From a virus: DNA of 60,104 nt. The stretch covers positions 1 to 60,104 of IMG/VR virus record IMGVR_UViG_3300042875_000670; one strand, 5' to 3'. A model generated the notes under the pieces. That model made no database searches, was not told the DNA's origin, and saw nothing but the letters and a program-made list of their open reading frames with translations. Position 1 is the stretch's first letter. The number at the start of each line of letters is the position of its first letter. Positions 1 through 8,202 of the stretch are shown here, piece by piece. Position numbers and translations under genes: made by a program.

Positions 1-165
1 GCGTTAGTATTAACAGTTAGTGTTTTTGTACTAGGAGGATGGTTACTTCAAGTTATTATAACTAAATGGTTATTAACATTTGGTATCACAACTCAAGTTG
101 ATTTATGGTTATGTGTACTAACTAATTTATATCTGGTTGGATTATTTAGTACTAACAAGAAATAG
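1..165 (+). CDS. partial small membrane protein (3' end)
   Basis: The frame is open from the first base to a TAG at 163-165, so the 5' end lies outside the window. The 54 visible residues form two hydrophobic segments (residues about 1-20 and 36-49) separated by a short TKW..TTQVD stretch and end in STNKK, which looks like a small integral membrane protein. No family was recognised. A hairpin with a T tract follows 10 bases later. Confidence 0.6.
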   Translation, partial: ALVLTVSVFVLGGWLLQVIITKWLLTFGITTQVDLWLCVLTNLYLVGLFSTNKK

Positions 166-175
166 TTAGTTATGT

Positions 176-200
176 GGGAGTTCTATACTCCCCTTTTTTT
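176..200 (+). terminator. rho-independent terminator
   Basis: GGGAG (176-180) pairs with CTCCC (188-192) around a 7-nt loop and is followed by seven T. The T tract runs directly into CTTAC, making the first copy of the genome-wide TTTTCTTAC word (194-205). Confidence 0.8.
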
Positions 201-218
201 CTTACTTAGGAGGATATT

Positions 219-380
219 ATGCGAGATAAATTGATTGAGTATTTTGCAGAAGTCATAATATTATTAATTTATGCAGTAGTTATATACTTCATAGTTAATA
301 TATTGTTTAAACCGCTTAGTTATGTAGATGCTGGCATATTAGCAGGTTGTGTCAGATTTATTGAGTGGAGGTTTAAATAA
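219..380 (+). CDS. small single-pass membrane protein, 53 aa
   Basis: ATG at 219 is preceded by a strong AGGAGG (209-214). The product has a short charged N-terminus (MRDKLIEYFAE), one transmembrane helix at about residues 12-30, and a C-terminal tail ending EWRFK. It is probably an inner-membrane protein with its tail in the periplasm or cytoplasm. No family was recognised. It is the first gene after the terminator at 176-200. Confidence 0.7.
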   Translation: MRDKLIEYFAEVIILLIYAVVIYFIVNILFKPLSYVDAGILAGCVRFIEWRFK

Positions 381-418
381 TAATACGCTATTTAGATAGA
401 GTTATTGATGTAACTAAG

Positions 419-814
419 TTGAATAGTTATGTTGATAAATTAAAGTTAGAAGAGTTTGAAACTTATGGTGATGTAGATTTTAGAATAGAGATTGGTTTTA
501 GTTTTTGGTCGTTTGGTTTAGTACCTGTTCATTCAGATAGGCTTGTTAAAAAAGGTAAATACGTCTATCATCTAGTTGTTAGTAATAGTGGTATTTTAAT
601 TTGTGATACTACTAAGAACTGTACTAACTCTAAGATTCAATATCCAGGCTCTATTATTGGACTTGATGTAACTCAATTGCATAGAACGATATATGATTAT
701 CGTATTGATTACATCGAACAACTTCGTAAAATGGTTACAGTACCATTAGTCTTTAATTATCCATTATCTAAATCAGAATTAATAAAAACATTCAATTCAA
801 TATTAGAGGACTAA
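419..814 (+). CDS. hypothetical protein, 131 aa
   Basis: Unrecognised soluble protein with alternating beta-type segments and no cysteine-rich or P-loop motif. The listed start is TTG at 419, which has no Shine-Dalgarno site. The frame is open upstream to the TAA at 374-376. A good GGAGG (367-371) sits just before ATA codons at 377, 380 and 383, so a longer protein initiated at a non-canonical ATA is possible. The stop lies 2 nt before the next ATG, with AGAGGA at 805-810 serving that gene. Confidence 0.65.
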   Translation: MNSYVDKLKLEEFETYGDVDFRIEIGFSFWSFGLVPVHSDRLVKKGKYVYHLVVSNSGILICDTTKNCTNSKIQYPGSIIGLDVTQLHRTIYDYRIDYIEQLRKMVTVPLVFNYPLSKSELIKTFNSILED

Positions 815-816
815 AT

Positions 817-1980
817 ATGCTATACCAAGATATGCTCACGTTAGCCGCTATCAATTTTAACAAGCCTGAATTAGCAGAATTAGCTCGTGGATTAACACCT
901 GAAGAATGGCGCAGTAAGAGAATAGGTAATAAGAAGTTAAGTAGGCATTTATTATCAATTGGATTAGATAATAAGAATGTAAGTGATTTATTATCAGCTA
1001 CAGTAACAAATTCTACTACACGTATAGTAAGTGATGAAGATACCTGTTGCAATCAAGGTAATTCGATTTACTATTCATCATGCCAAGCTACAGATGATCG
1101 TGCCAAACATGATGCTAATTCCAGAATGAATAAAATAGATGGAGATATGAAGCATCTAGGTAAGACTCTATTTTTCTGGGTAGCTGGAGAATCTATGTCA
1201 GTAGATGGTAAAGGTTTCACCGCAAGAGCTAAATTACGTATAATGTACAGTGATCCTGATCATACTAAGATATTTGGTTTATGGTTAGAGAATATATACG
1301 GTAATGCTCTGATATTATTAAGTAACTTTAATGACTTAAATGAGTGGTGGCATGGTACTATGCAACAATCTACACCAGTATACAAACATTGTAATCATAG
1401 ATCAAATATTCCAGTATTTATTCCGTCAGCGGCTAACGGTTATCAAGATACAGCGTCAACTAGTACCTATTATTATCAGCTAGTAATGAATGAATCATTA
1501 CTAGCTAAAGCCTACAAGATGAGATCAAAGAGTTCTAAGACATATCAATACCCACTAGCCGACGTTAAATTCAATCCTCAGAATTGTGAATTTATCTTAC
1601 CTGAAGTAGTAGATAAACCATGGAGAGGTAAGATAGATAGTGATACGCGTCATTACATTAATATGTTAATTGAGTTATTTGGATTTCCTAAATCTAGTGA
1701 GTTTGATAAAAATAATAAATATCGCACTACCTACATAACATTTAGATACGAGAATAATGTTAAAGCGGTACTATATTTTTGTGGTACTAGCTATAGTCTA
1801 CATTACGATGGACATTATCTCATAAGTTATTACGATAATGTCTTACGTGTAACTAGCACGCATAGTGGTTTCTATATAGCATGGGATATAGAGTATTATC
1901 GAGGATTAAGTAAAAATATATTAGATTGCATAAATGAGGAGTTTGATGAACTTTATGAATCAGCTAATAAAATTAATTAA
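817..1980 (+). CDS. hypothetical protein, 387 aa
   Basis: ATG preceded by AGAGGA. Large soluble protein of unknown family. Residues about 70-110 carry several cysteines (TCCN, SSCQ). The middle is rich in aromatic residues (WLENIYGNALILL, NEWWHG). No nucleotide-binding or catalytic signature could be named. The gene overlaps the next by 35 nt, which indicates a translationally coupled operon. Confidence 0.75.
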   Translation: MLYQDMLTLAAINFNKPELAELARGLTPEEWRSKRIGNKKLSRHLLSIGLDNKNVSDLLSATVTNSTTRIVSDEDTCCNQGNSIYYSSCQATDDRAKHDANSRMNKIDGDMKHLGKTLFFWVAGESMSVDGKGFTARAKLRIMYSDPDHTKIFGLWLENIYGNALILLSNFNDLNEWWHGTMQQSTPVYKHCNHRSNIPVFIPSAANGYQDTASTSTYYYQLVMNESLLAKAYKMRSKSSKTYQYPLADVKFNPQNCEFILPEVVDKPWRGKIDSDTRHYINMLIELFGFPKSSEFDKNNKYRTTYITFRYENNVKAVLYFCGTSYSLHYDGHYLISYYDNVLRVTSTHSGFYIAWDIEYYRGLSKNILDCINEEFDELYESANKIN

Positions 1981-2377
1981 CGAGAGTAAACGTACTGACT
2001 GTAAATTAGTTGCGAATTACACTTGGTCAGTGTTGTTCCATTATGCAATTAGTAATCCTGATTATCTGATACTAATAGAATCCGATGGTGTAAATAAGAG
2101 AGGTGATTTAATTTTAATTAAAGATGGTAAATGGGGAGCTTGTATACCAGTAACTAAACTTAAACCCGATGTTCTTGGATTTTGCTATAACTCAATAGGT
2201 AAGAAATATTTCAGTTATGTAACTAGAAAAAGACAACTAATTACAGTTAAACGCCGCATTCATAAACGCGATGTTAAACCATGCCTACCTGGACAAACTG
2301 AGTATCTGATGAGTAAGTTAAGTGATTTGTGTCCACACTGGTTCCATATAGCTAAGAGGTACTTGATTAATGTCTAA
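1946..2377 (+). CDS. hypothetical protein, 143 aa
   Basis: The frame is open from ATG 1934, but ATG 1946 is the likely start because GAGGAG (1935-1940) lies at the right distance before it. The protein is basic (KRKRQLITVKRRIHKRD near residues 95-110), which may mean nucleic-acid contact, but no fold was recognised. It overlaps the upstream gene by 35 nt and the downstream methyltransferase by 8 nt. Confidence 0.7.
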   Translation: MNFMNQLIKLINESKRTDCKLVANYTWSVLFHYAISNPDYLILIESDGVNKRGDLILIKDGKWGACIPVTKLKPDVLGFCYNSIGKKYFSYVTRKRQLITVKRRIHKRDVKPCLPGQTEYLMSKLSDLCPHWFHIAKRYLINV

Positions 2378-2867
2378 TAGTAGTAGTTGGTATACACCAC
2401 CATATATTTGGGATAAAGTTAATTCAACATTAGGTGTAACTTTAGATCCATTTCCTCCTGATGGTACAGGCGGCTATGAATTAGATTGGACTGGTAATGT
2501 ATATTGTAATCCGCCCATTCCTGCTAGTCGTGCGGCAATTAAAGCAATTGAGACATACGAGAATGATAAGAGTGTTAACATCATATTTGCTGGTTACAGT
2601 GAGTCTGTATGCTGGCAAGTACCTGAACTTGAAACCTATGTTCATGTTAAGTGTCGCAGCCGTATTAATTGGATAGATGGTAGAACTGAGGTTAATGGTG
2701 TTAGTAACCCCAATTATCTCCAACCAGGACGTAATCCGGCGCATTACTCTTCTTTTTTCTTACTAAGTCAGGATACTGCGATAATTCAACGCTTCATAGA
2801 CAACTTTTCTGATATGGGAGTGATTAAATATGCGACAATATATAATCAAGGTTATAGATTGGCTTGA
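2370..2867 (+). CDS. Dam-like DNA N6-adenine methyltransferase
   Basis: Length (165 aa) and motif order match the phage Dam-like N6-adenine methyltransferase family (PF05869 as I recall it): WYTPPYIWD at residues 7-15, LDPFPPDG at 25-32, LDWTGNVYCNPPI at 38-50 with the catalytic NPPI/NPPY tetrad at 47-50, and a C-terminal GRNPAHYSSFFLL segment. It should transfer a methyl group from S-adenosylmethionine to adenine in DNA, protecting phage DNA or altering its recognition. The target sequence cannot be read from the protein. The ATG overlaps the end of the preceding gene. Confidence 0.7.
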   Translation: MSNSSSWYTPPYIWDKVNSTLGVTLDPFPPDGTGGYELDWTGNVYCNPPIPASRAAIKAIETYENDKSVNIIFAGYSESVCWQVPELETYVHVKCRSRINWIDGRTEVNGVSNPNYLQPGRNPAHYSSFFLLSQDTAIIQRFIDNFSDMGVIKYATIYNQGYRLA

Positions 2868-2913
2868 AGATTTAGCAACTACACCGTATTCATGCGTCGC
2901 ATCAAAGAATTAA
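2830..2913 (+). CDS. possible 27-aa peptide
   Basis: ATG at 2830 lies 9 nt after GGGAG (2816-2820), overlaps the end of the methyltransferase gene, and encodes a short peptide (MRQYIIKVIDWLEDLATTPY...) ending just before the Shine-Dalgarno of the next gene. It is helical and amphipathic. It fills an otherwise empty gap, but length alone makes it uncertain. Confidence 0.3.
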   Translation: MRQYIIKVIDWLEDLATTPYSCVASKN

Positions 2914-2929
2914 ATAAATAGGAGTTTCC

Positions 2930-4108
2930 ATGTTAGATAACTTAATCAATAAGCTCAATAATGATGGATTTATTAATGTAGATGAGTTTGCCGATACATT
3001 TATGTTGAGCGTATTAGCTGACATCCCAATCATCTATCATGGTGAAGGTGGATATGGTAAATCAGAGATGTTAATTAGTGCATTATCTCTGTTCAATGGA
3101 CGTTTCGGAATGCTTGAATGTGATCCTGAAACAACTAGTGCTGCTATTAAAGGTGGCGCAATTGCAAGAACCATTAATCAAGAAGGTGGTAGTTTAACTG
3201 AAGCGTATTACAATGTGGCTAATTCGCTACTACAGCATGACTACTTCATGTTAGAAGAAGTATTAGATGCGAGTTTCAATGCACTTAGTTTCCTGAAGGC
3301 TGTGATTACAGGTAAGAAAATACATATTAATGGTGATGAGATCATTAATAATTGTAAGATTCTAGTATGTGCGACTAACATTAATCCCACATCTGTAACA
3401 TCTACAGTACGTGAGAATCAACGTAATAGTTGTGCTGCATTTCTTCAGAGGTTCATGATAGTTGAACATGGTTGGAAATCTCATAATGCTGACGATTATA
3501 TTGCATTATATCCATCAGTTAACGAATTACCAGTTGTTCAATTTGAGTTAACTGACATTGATAAATGGCGTAATGATGTTAAATTAATTGAATTTAATAT
3601 TGACTTATGGCGACTATTAGCTAAGTTAGCTGAAGATAGTGCTAATAGTGGTAATACTGTTAGTCCTAGAGCATTTCAATGGACAGTGCGATTAATTAAA
3701 AGTGCTGCATTATTGCGTGGGTCTAATGTAGTTGAGAGATGTGATTTCAGAGTTATTGATTATCTAAGTTACTGGAGCGTTGATTGGGATGAAGTTGATG
3801 AAGCAATTGAGGAGATTGAATTGAGACAGGTATCTAATGAAAAGTTAGATAACTTTAGTAGTAGATTAGTTAAAGTTAAGAAAATGTATGAAGAATCAAC
3901 TAATTTTGATTTTAATAACTTGGAATTATATTGGCATTTACAAACACTTCATTTATCTATAACTAAGTTATATGATGAGTTTCTAACTACAGTTACGTAT
4001 GATGATGATACTGAAGTTAAATACAATGAAGTTAAGTTGCAGTTTAAATCTCTGTTAAATGAAGTTGCAATAAAACTAGATAAGTTATTAACTCCAATTC
4101 AACTATGA
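2930..4108 (+). CDS. MoxR/CobS-like AAA+ ATPase (first copy)
   Basis: 392 aa. Walker A is GEGGYGKSE (residues 38-46), the Walker B-like strand is YFMLEEVLDAS, and sensor 1 is LVCATNINP. This is the layout of MoxR and cobaltochelatase CobS ATPases. The next gene encodes a VWA protein, the standard partner. Such pairs couple ATP hydrolysis to remodelling or to metal or cofactor insertion. The target here is unknown. A second, diverged copy of the whole pair follows at 5260-7742. The start has AGGAG at 2921. The stop overlaps the next ATG (ATGA). Confidence 0.85.
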   Translation: MLDNLINKLNNDGFINVDEFADTFMLSVLADIPIIYHGEGGYGKSEMLISALSLFNGRFGMLECDPETTSAAIKGGAIARTINQEGGSLTEAYYNVANSLLQHDYFMLEEVLDASFNALSFLKAVITGKKIHINGDEIINNCKILVCATNINPTSVTSTVRENQRNSCAAFLQRFMIVEHGWKSHNADDYIALYPSVNELPVVQFELTDIDKWRNDVKLIEFNIDLWRLLAKLAEDSANSGNTVSPRAFQWTVRLIKSAALLRGSNVVERCDFRVIDYLSYWSVDWDEVDEAIEEIELRQVSNEKLDNFSSRLVKVKKMYEESTNFDFNNLELYWHLQTLHLSITKLYDEFLTTVTYDDDTEVKYNEVKLQFKSLLNEVAIKLDKLLTPIQL

Positions 4109-5250
4109 GAACTATCGCACATCTAGATGCAGTTACTCCAACTACTGATGAAATGGATGTAGTTGCTGCTAAATTCGACATTTATAACTATTGTCCTACT
4201 TTAGTTACTGATATGTTTAATATGTTAACTGGAGGTACATTAACTTCAGTTGAATATATGCAGCAACAGTGTATAGATAACATTGATTATGAAGTCAATG
4301 TTCAATCTTTCCTAGAGAAAGTACCATCATTAGCTAGTAGTTTATCGGGATCTCCATTAGAACAAGTATTTAACATACTTGAGTTATTAGCTAATGGTGA
4401 AACTGGTGATGATAATAGTAATAGTGAATTAACATTACCAATATTCAATAATAATCATGAGGTAAGAAAAAAGGTTAAGAGTATTAAGGAAACTGTTAAA
4501 TCACTGGGACGTAGATCCGCCGATGAGAAGTTACTTCTATCTGGTGAAATCAGTTATAAATTAGCTGAGGTATTACGTGCTAGTGACACTCTTGATAAGT
4601 TAGGTATCATAGATACTAGTAATACTATGATCGCCGATTCTACTGGTGAATACTGCGAAACTAGACCTATACGCGGATTTGATGAACTTAATCTAATCAA
4701 TCCAATTGAGTTGATTAATCCAGTTAATTATCTCAGTTATCGCATCATTAATAATGAATCTCACATTATTGAACGATATCGGAAGGAGGATAAACTTTCA
4801 TTTATAACGCTAATATGTGATGTTAGTGGTTCTATGCAACGTGATAACAAGATGAATAAGGCTCTTGGTATCATATTCAACATAATTAAGCGTGTCCAAT
4901 CGGGCGAGTGTGAACTACTTTTTTCTTACTTTGAGAGAACTTGTTTCGATTGGTATCACGTAACTAAGGATTCAGATGTTACTAGTATCTGGAATGCTAT
5001 CTATCATACATCATTTGATAAAGGGGGTACTGATGTTCAGAGGTGTATTAAAGAGGCTATTAGTAAGTCTAGAGGTGTAATATCAACTAATAAACAACTA
5101 ATTGTAATTAATGATGGTCAAGATGAATGTAACTTAACTCTACCTGATTTAGATGGATTTAAGTTACATAGTTTTATATTAGATAGCAGTAATTATAACT
5201 TACAGAAGTTATCTATTGCTAGTGGTGGTACATATCGTAATCATATCTAG
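4105..5250 (+). CDS. VWA-domain (CobT/CoxE-like) protein, first copy
   Basis: 381 aa. The C-terminal half is a von Willebrand factor A domain with an intact MIDAS metal site: DVSGS in LICDVSGSMQRDNK, a second loop threonine in GGTDVQRC, and the aspartate in VINDGQDE. The N-terminal half is a helical, variable region. It should act with the ATPase encoded immediately upstream (4-nt overlap). The C-terminus (LHSFILDS...SGGTYRNHI) is nearly the same as in the paralogue at 6474-7742, which supports a duplication. Confidence 0.85.
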   Translation: MRTIAHLDAVTPTTDEMDVVAAKFDIYNYCPTLVTDMFNMLTGGTLTSVEYMQQQCIDNIDYEVNVQSFLEKVPSLASSLSGSPLEQVFNILELLANGETGDDNSNSELTLPIFNNNHEVRKKVKSIKETVKSLGRRSADEKLLLSGEISYKLAEVLRASDTLDKLGIIDTSNTMIADSTGEYCETRPIRGFDELNLINPIELINPVNYLSYRIINNESHIIERYRKEDKLSFITLICDVSGSMQRDNKMNKALGIIFNIIKRVQSGECELLFSYFERTCFDWYHVTKDSDVTSIWNAIYHTSFDKGGTDVQRCIKEAISKSRGVISTNKQLIVINDGQDECNLTLPDLDGFKLHSFILDSSNYNLQKLSIASGGTYRNHI

Positions 5251-5259
5251 GAGAATCAC

Positions 5260-6435
5260 ATGACATTCAATTTAAACAACGTTTTATCTAACGCTGGATT
5301 TATTAACACCGCTACATTTGCTAACTCTATGGAATTAGCTGTTGTATCTGGTATTCCTCTTATGTTATATGGTAAGGGAGGATACGGTAAAACTGAGATG
5401 ATTAAAGCTGTATTTGACAACATTGATGGATCATCTGCAATGTTAGAGTGTGATCCTGAGACTACAGCTAGTTTAATTAAAGGTGGTGCAATAGCTCGTA
5501 CTACTAAGACTGATAAGGAAGACATTACATTAGCTCACTATAATGTAGGAGCTAGTATATTACGTAATCATAGCTTCTTTTATGAAGAGATGTTAGATGC
5601 TAGTTTTCAAGCACTTAGCGTACTTAAAGCTATAATTACTAATAAGCAATTAACACTTAATGGCGAAGTAGTTAAGAGTATTAATAGGTTGTTAGTTGGA
5701 GCAACTAACGTTAATCCTTATGTTCGTATAGAAGAATTACCACCATCTGAAGTTAATTCATGTGATGCGTTTCTTCAACGTTTCATTATTGTACGTCATG
5801 AATGGGATAGTCATGATAGTAGTGATTATTCTAGATTAATTCGTGCTATTAGTAATAAGAAGAATGATGATAGCAAGTTAACTATTGCTCAGATTGATGA
5901 AGCTCGTATTTCTCGTGAAGAAGTTAAATTAGATAGCGAGTTACAAGGTATTCTGTGTTCTCTAGCTGAGAAATCTGGTAATGAAGGTCGTATTATTAGT
6001 CCTCGTATGTTTATGTGGACTATTAATATGATTAAGTCTCAGGCGTTACTGAGTAATAAATCAGTTGCTACTATTGAACAACTTAATGTACTCAATTATC
6101 TTCCAAGTTGGGATCAATCACTTCTATCTAACTTAGAAGAAGAAATACAACAACAGAAGATTTACAATGATGCTAAATCTAGTCTTGATACATTTAAGAC
6201 TCACTTTGATAGAGCCGTTGATAAGATTAATGAATATAAGGCGAAAAAAGATGTTGTATCTATATTTGCTCTAGTTAATTCACTTCAACTTATGGAGGGT
6301 GAAATTATTAAGGTTAGTAATATTCCAGATAGTTTAGTTAAAGAGAGAAATGATCTTATTAACACGGTAGGTAATCAAGCTAGAAAAACTATGAATGAAA
6401 TTCCTGCATTAGCATCTGCAACAGTAACTAAGTAA
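5260..6435 (+). CDS. MoxR/CobS-like AAA+ ATPase (second copy)
   Basis: 391 aa, clearly paralogous to the gene at 2930-4108. It shares YGKGGYGKTE (Walker A), an ECDPETTASLIKGGAIART block, FFYEEMLDASFQALSVLKA (Walker B region) and LLVGATNVNP (sensor 1). It starts 9 nt after the first VWA gene with AGGAG upstream. The C-terminal roughly 100 residues are predicted coiled coil and differ most from the first copy. It pairs with the following VWA gene. Confidence 0.85.
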   Translation: MTFNLNNVLSNAGFINTATFANSMELAVVSGIPLMLYGKGGYGKTEMIKAVFDNIDGSSAMLECDPETTASLIKGGAIARTTKTDKEDITLAHYNVGASILRNHSFFYEEMLDASFQALSVLKAIITNKQLTLNGEVVKSINRLLVGATNVNPYVRIEELPPSEVNSCDAFLQRFIIVRHEWDSHDSSDYSRLIRAISNKKNDDSKLTIAQIDEARISREEVKLDSELQGILCSLAEKSGNEGRIISPRMFMWTINMIKSQALLSNKSVATIEQLNVLNYLPSWDQSLLSNLEEEIQQQKIYNDAKSSLDTFKTHFDRAVDKINEYKAKKDVVSIFALVNSLQLMEGEIIKVSNIPDSLVKERNDLINTVGNQARKTMNEIPALASATVTK

Positions 6436-6445
6436 TTAACATTAT

Positions 6446-6466
6446 GTGGGGACGTATTATCCCCAC
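6446..6466 (+). promoter_or_regulatory. hairpin 7 nt upstream of a start codon
   Basis: A perfect 7-bp stem GTGGGGA (6446-6452) / TCCCCAC (6460-6466) with a 7-nt loop and no T tract. Only seven bases (TATTACT) separate it from the ATG at 6474, and no Shine-Dalgarno is present. It belongs to a set of six hairpin-ATG modules in the window. Confidence 0.65.
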
Positions 6467-6473
6467 TATTACT

Positions 6474-7742
6474 ATGACAATTAGAACAGAAGCAAGTAGT
6501 TATTACACTGTATTTCCAAGGGAAATACGTCAAATGACAAGTGAGATGAATGTCGCGCATTATGATGAAGAATTAGTGACGGATCTAGCTAATATGTGGA
6601 GTGGTGGTCAATTAACTACTCTTAAACATATCAGAAGTAATACTAATTATCGCAATCTACATACTGAGTCTAATGGTGAATATAAGTTACCTAGCGGTGG
6701 AACTGTAACCAAGCTAAGTCAGGCTCAAGATGAATGGCATAAACATGACGTAAAGGTTCAAACTGATACTCAGGAGTTTATTAAAGAAATAATGGGTGTA
6801 GATGTTCCAGGAGATAGTCCCCTCGAACAAGCTATTAATACTATAAAGTTTCTTGATAAAGATCAAGACATGAGTAGAGGAAGAGCTAAACAATTAGCAG
6901 TTAGTATTAAGAAGAAATTAGAAGCAGCTAAGTCAATGGATTCAGTTGACATGAAGATAACTGGTAATAATGATGTAAATGACGTAAATCGTGCTGCTAA
7001 ATTGGACAAATCCTGGACTGAGATACTACGTGTTAGTGCTGTTATGAATAAGATAGCTGCGCTTTCTACTGCACCAACTCCTACATTAATACGTAAAGTT
7101 AATGGAGATATAGTTCGTAGTCGTCCCATAACTGGATTTGATGAACTGCATAAGATACCACCGAGAGAGTTAATACTACCTCGCAATGTACTTAATTCGC
7201 GGATCATTGAGAATGAATGTCATGTTAATGAAAGGTATGAAAAACAATCCAAGATTCCATTTGTTAACTTAATAGTTGATAATAGTGCATCTATGCGTTC
7301 TGCCAATAAGAACTATAAAGCTATGGGGATTATATATAACCTAGTTAAACGTGTTTATGCTGGCGAATGTTGGCTCAACTTCTCTTTCTTTGAGGAACAT
7401 TGTCATAAATTCTACTTTCTCCCATTTGATTATGCTGATATAAGTAGTTTCTTCAATTCAGTTATTAAAAATGAGGGTTTTAATGAAGGAGGTACTGAAG
7501 TTGGTAATTGTATAGTTGAGGCATTACTTCAAGCAGATAAGATAGCTGCTGAACATCCTAATCAAATAAGTGCTAAGGACAAACATCTTGTAGTGGTTAA
7601 TGATGGTGATGATTATGCTGGTAACATAACATTGTCTATGCTTAAAGGAGCTAAATTGCATAGTTTCATATTAGATAGTAAGAATGCGGATCTCCGTCGC
7701 ATTAGTCTTCAGAGTGGTGGTACATATAGAGAGAAAATCTAG
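6474..7742 (+). CDS. VWA-domain (CobT/CoxE-like) protein, second copy
   Basis: 422 aa from ATG 6474. The frame is also open from ATG 6444, but that ATG lies at the foot of the hairpin, so the later start is preferred. VWA features: DNSAS MIDAS motif in LIVDNSASMRSANK, GGTEVGNC, and VVNDGDD. It is a paralogue of the protein at 4105-5250 with a longer, charged central insert. Predicted partner of the second MoxR-like ATPase. The stop codon TAG directly abuts the next ATG. Confidence 0.85.
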   Translation: MTIRTEASSYYTVFPREIRQMTSEMNVAHYDEELVTDLANMWSGGQLTTLKHIRSNTNYRNLHTESNGEYKLPSGGTVTKLSQAQDEWHKHDVKVQTDTQEFIKEIMGVDVPGDSPLEQAINTIKFLDKDQDMSRGRAKQLAVSIKKKLEAAKSMDSVDMKITGNNDVNDVNRAAKLDKSWTEILRVSAVMNKIAALSTAPTPTLIRKVNGDIVRSRPITGFDELHKIPPRELILPRNVLNSRIIENECHVNERYEKQSKIPFVNLIVDNSASMRSANKNYKAMGIIYNLVKRVYAGECWLNFSFFEEHCHKFYFLPFDYADISSFFNSVIKNEGFNEGGTEVGNCIVEALLQADKIAAEHPNQISAKDKHLVVVNDGDDYAGNITLSMLKGAKLHSFILDSKNADLRRISLQSGGTYREKI

Positions 7743-8120
7743 ATGTATAATTGTCTTAATTGTAAAATTGACGTATATAAGTCAGATAGGTGTTATATGT
7801 TTAAACGTCTTGATGCAATGATTCATAACTTTCGATTTATGGCTAACTATAATTGGTTTCCACGTAAGGAGGCAGTTAAAGATTATAAGTTAATGAAAGA
7901 TAATCAGTTCTTTGATTTTCTCAACGATGTTCCAGATCAAATTAAAAGTCCAGTATTAGCTATGAAATTAGTTGAGCAGGTTAAGTATATGCACATGAAC
8001 TATGGTATACGTAAAAGATCTCTAGGTGAATGGGCAAATAAGATCATGGATATTTATAACACTGAGTTAATGAAAACTGTTGAAGCTAAACAGAAACTTG
8101 AATCATTGATTAATGAGTAG
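7743..8120 (+). CDS. hypothetical protein, 125 aa
   Basis: ATG directly follows the TAG of the VWA gene. The N-terminus has a CLNC pair plus a third cysteine at about residue 17, too few for a confident zinc finger. An alternative ATG at 7797 would remove this region. The rest is helical and lysine-rich, ending in a short coiled coil. Conserved position after the ATPase/VWA pairs suggests the same operon; function unknown. Confidence 0.7.
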   Translation: MYNCLNCKIDVYKSDRCYMFKRLDAMIHNFRFMANYNWFPRKEAVKDYKLMKDNQFFDFLNDVPDQIKSPVLAMKLVEQVKYMHMNYGIRKRSLGEWANKIMDIYNTELMKTVEAKQKLESLINE

Positions 8121-8202
8121 ACGACGCAAATTCAAGTCACTATTTAAACAACGTAAGAAAAAGGAATTAAAATGTCTAAACAAACAGAAATTGCTCAACT
8201 AG
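8113..8202 (+). CDS. possible 29-aa basic peptide
   Basis: ATGAGTAG overlap at the end of the previous gene opens a frame for a very basic peptide (MSRRRKFKSLFKQRKKKELK...) that overlaps the start of the AAA+ gene. It contains one copy of the GTAAGAAAA word. It could be coding or only the leader that carries AAGGA for the next gene. Confidence 0.25.
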   Translation: MSRRRKFKSLFKQRKKKELKCLNKQKLLN

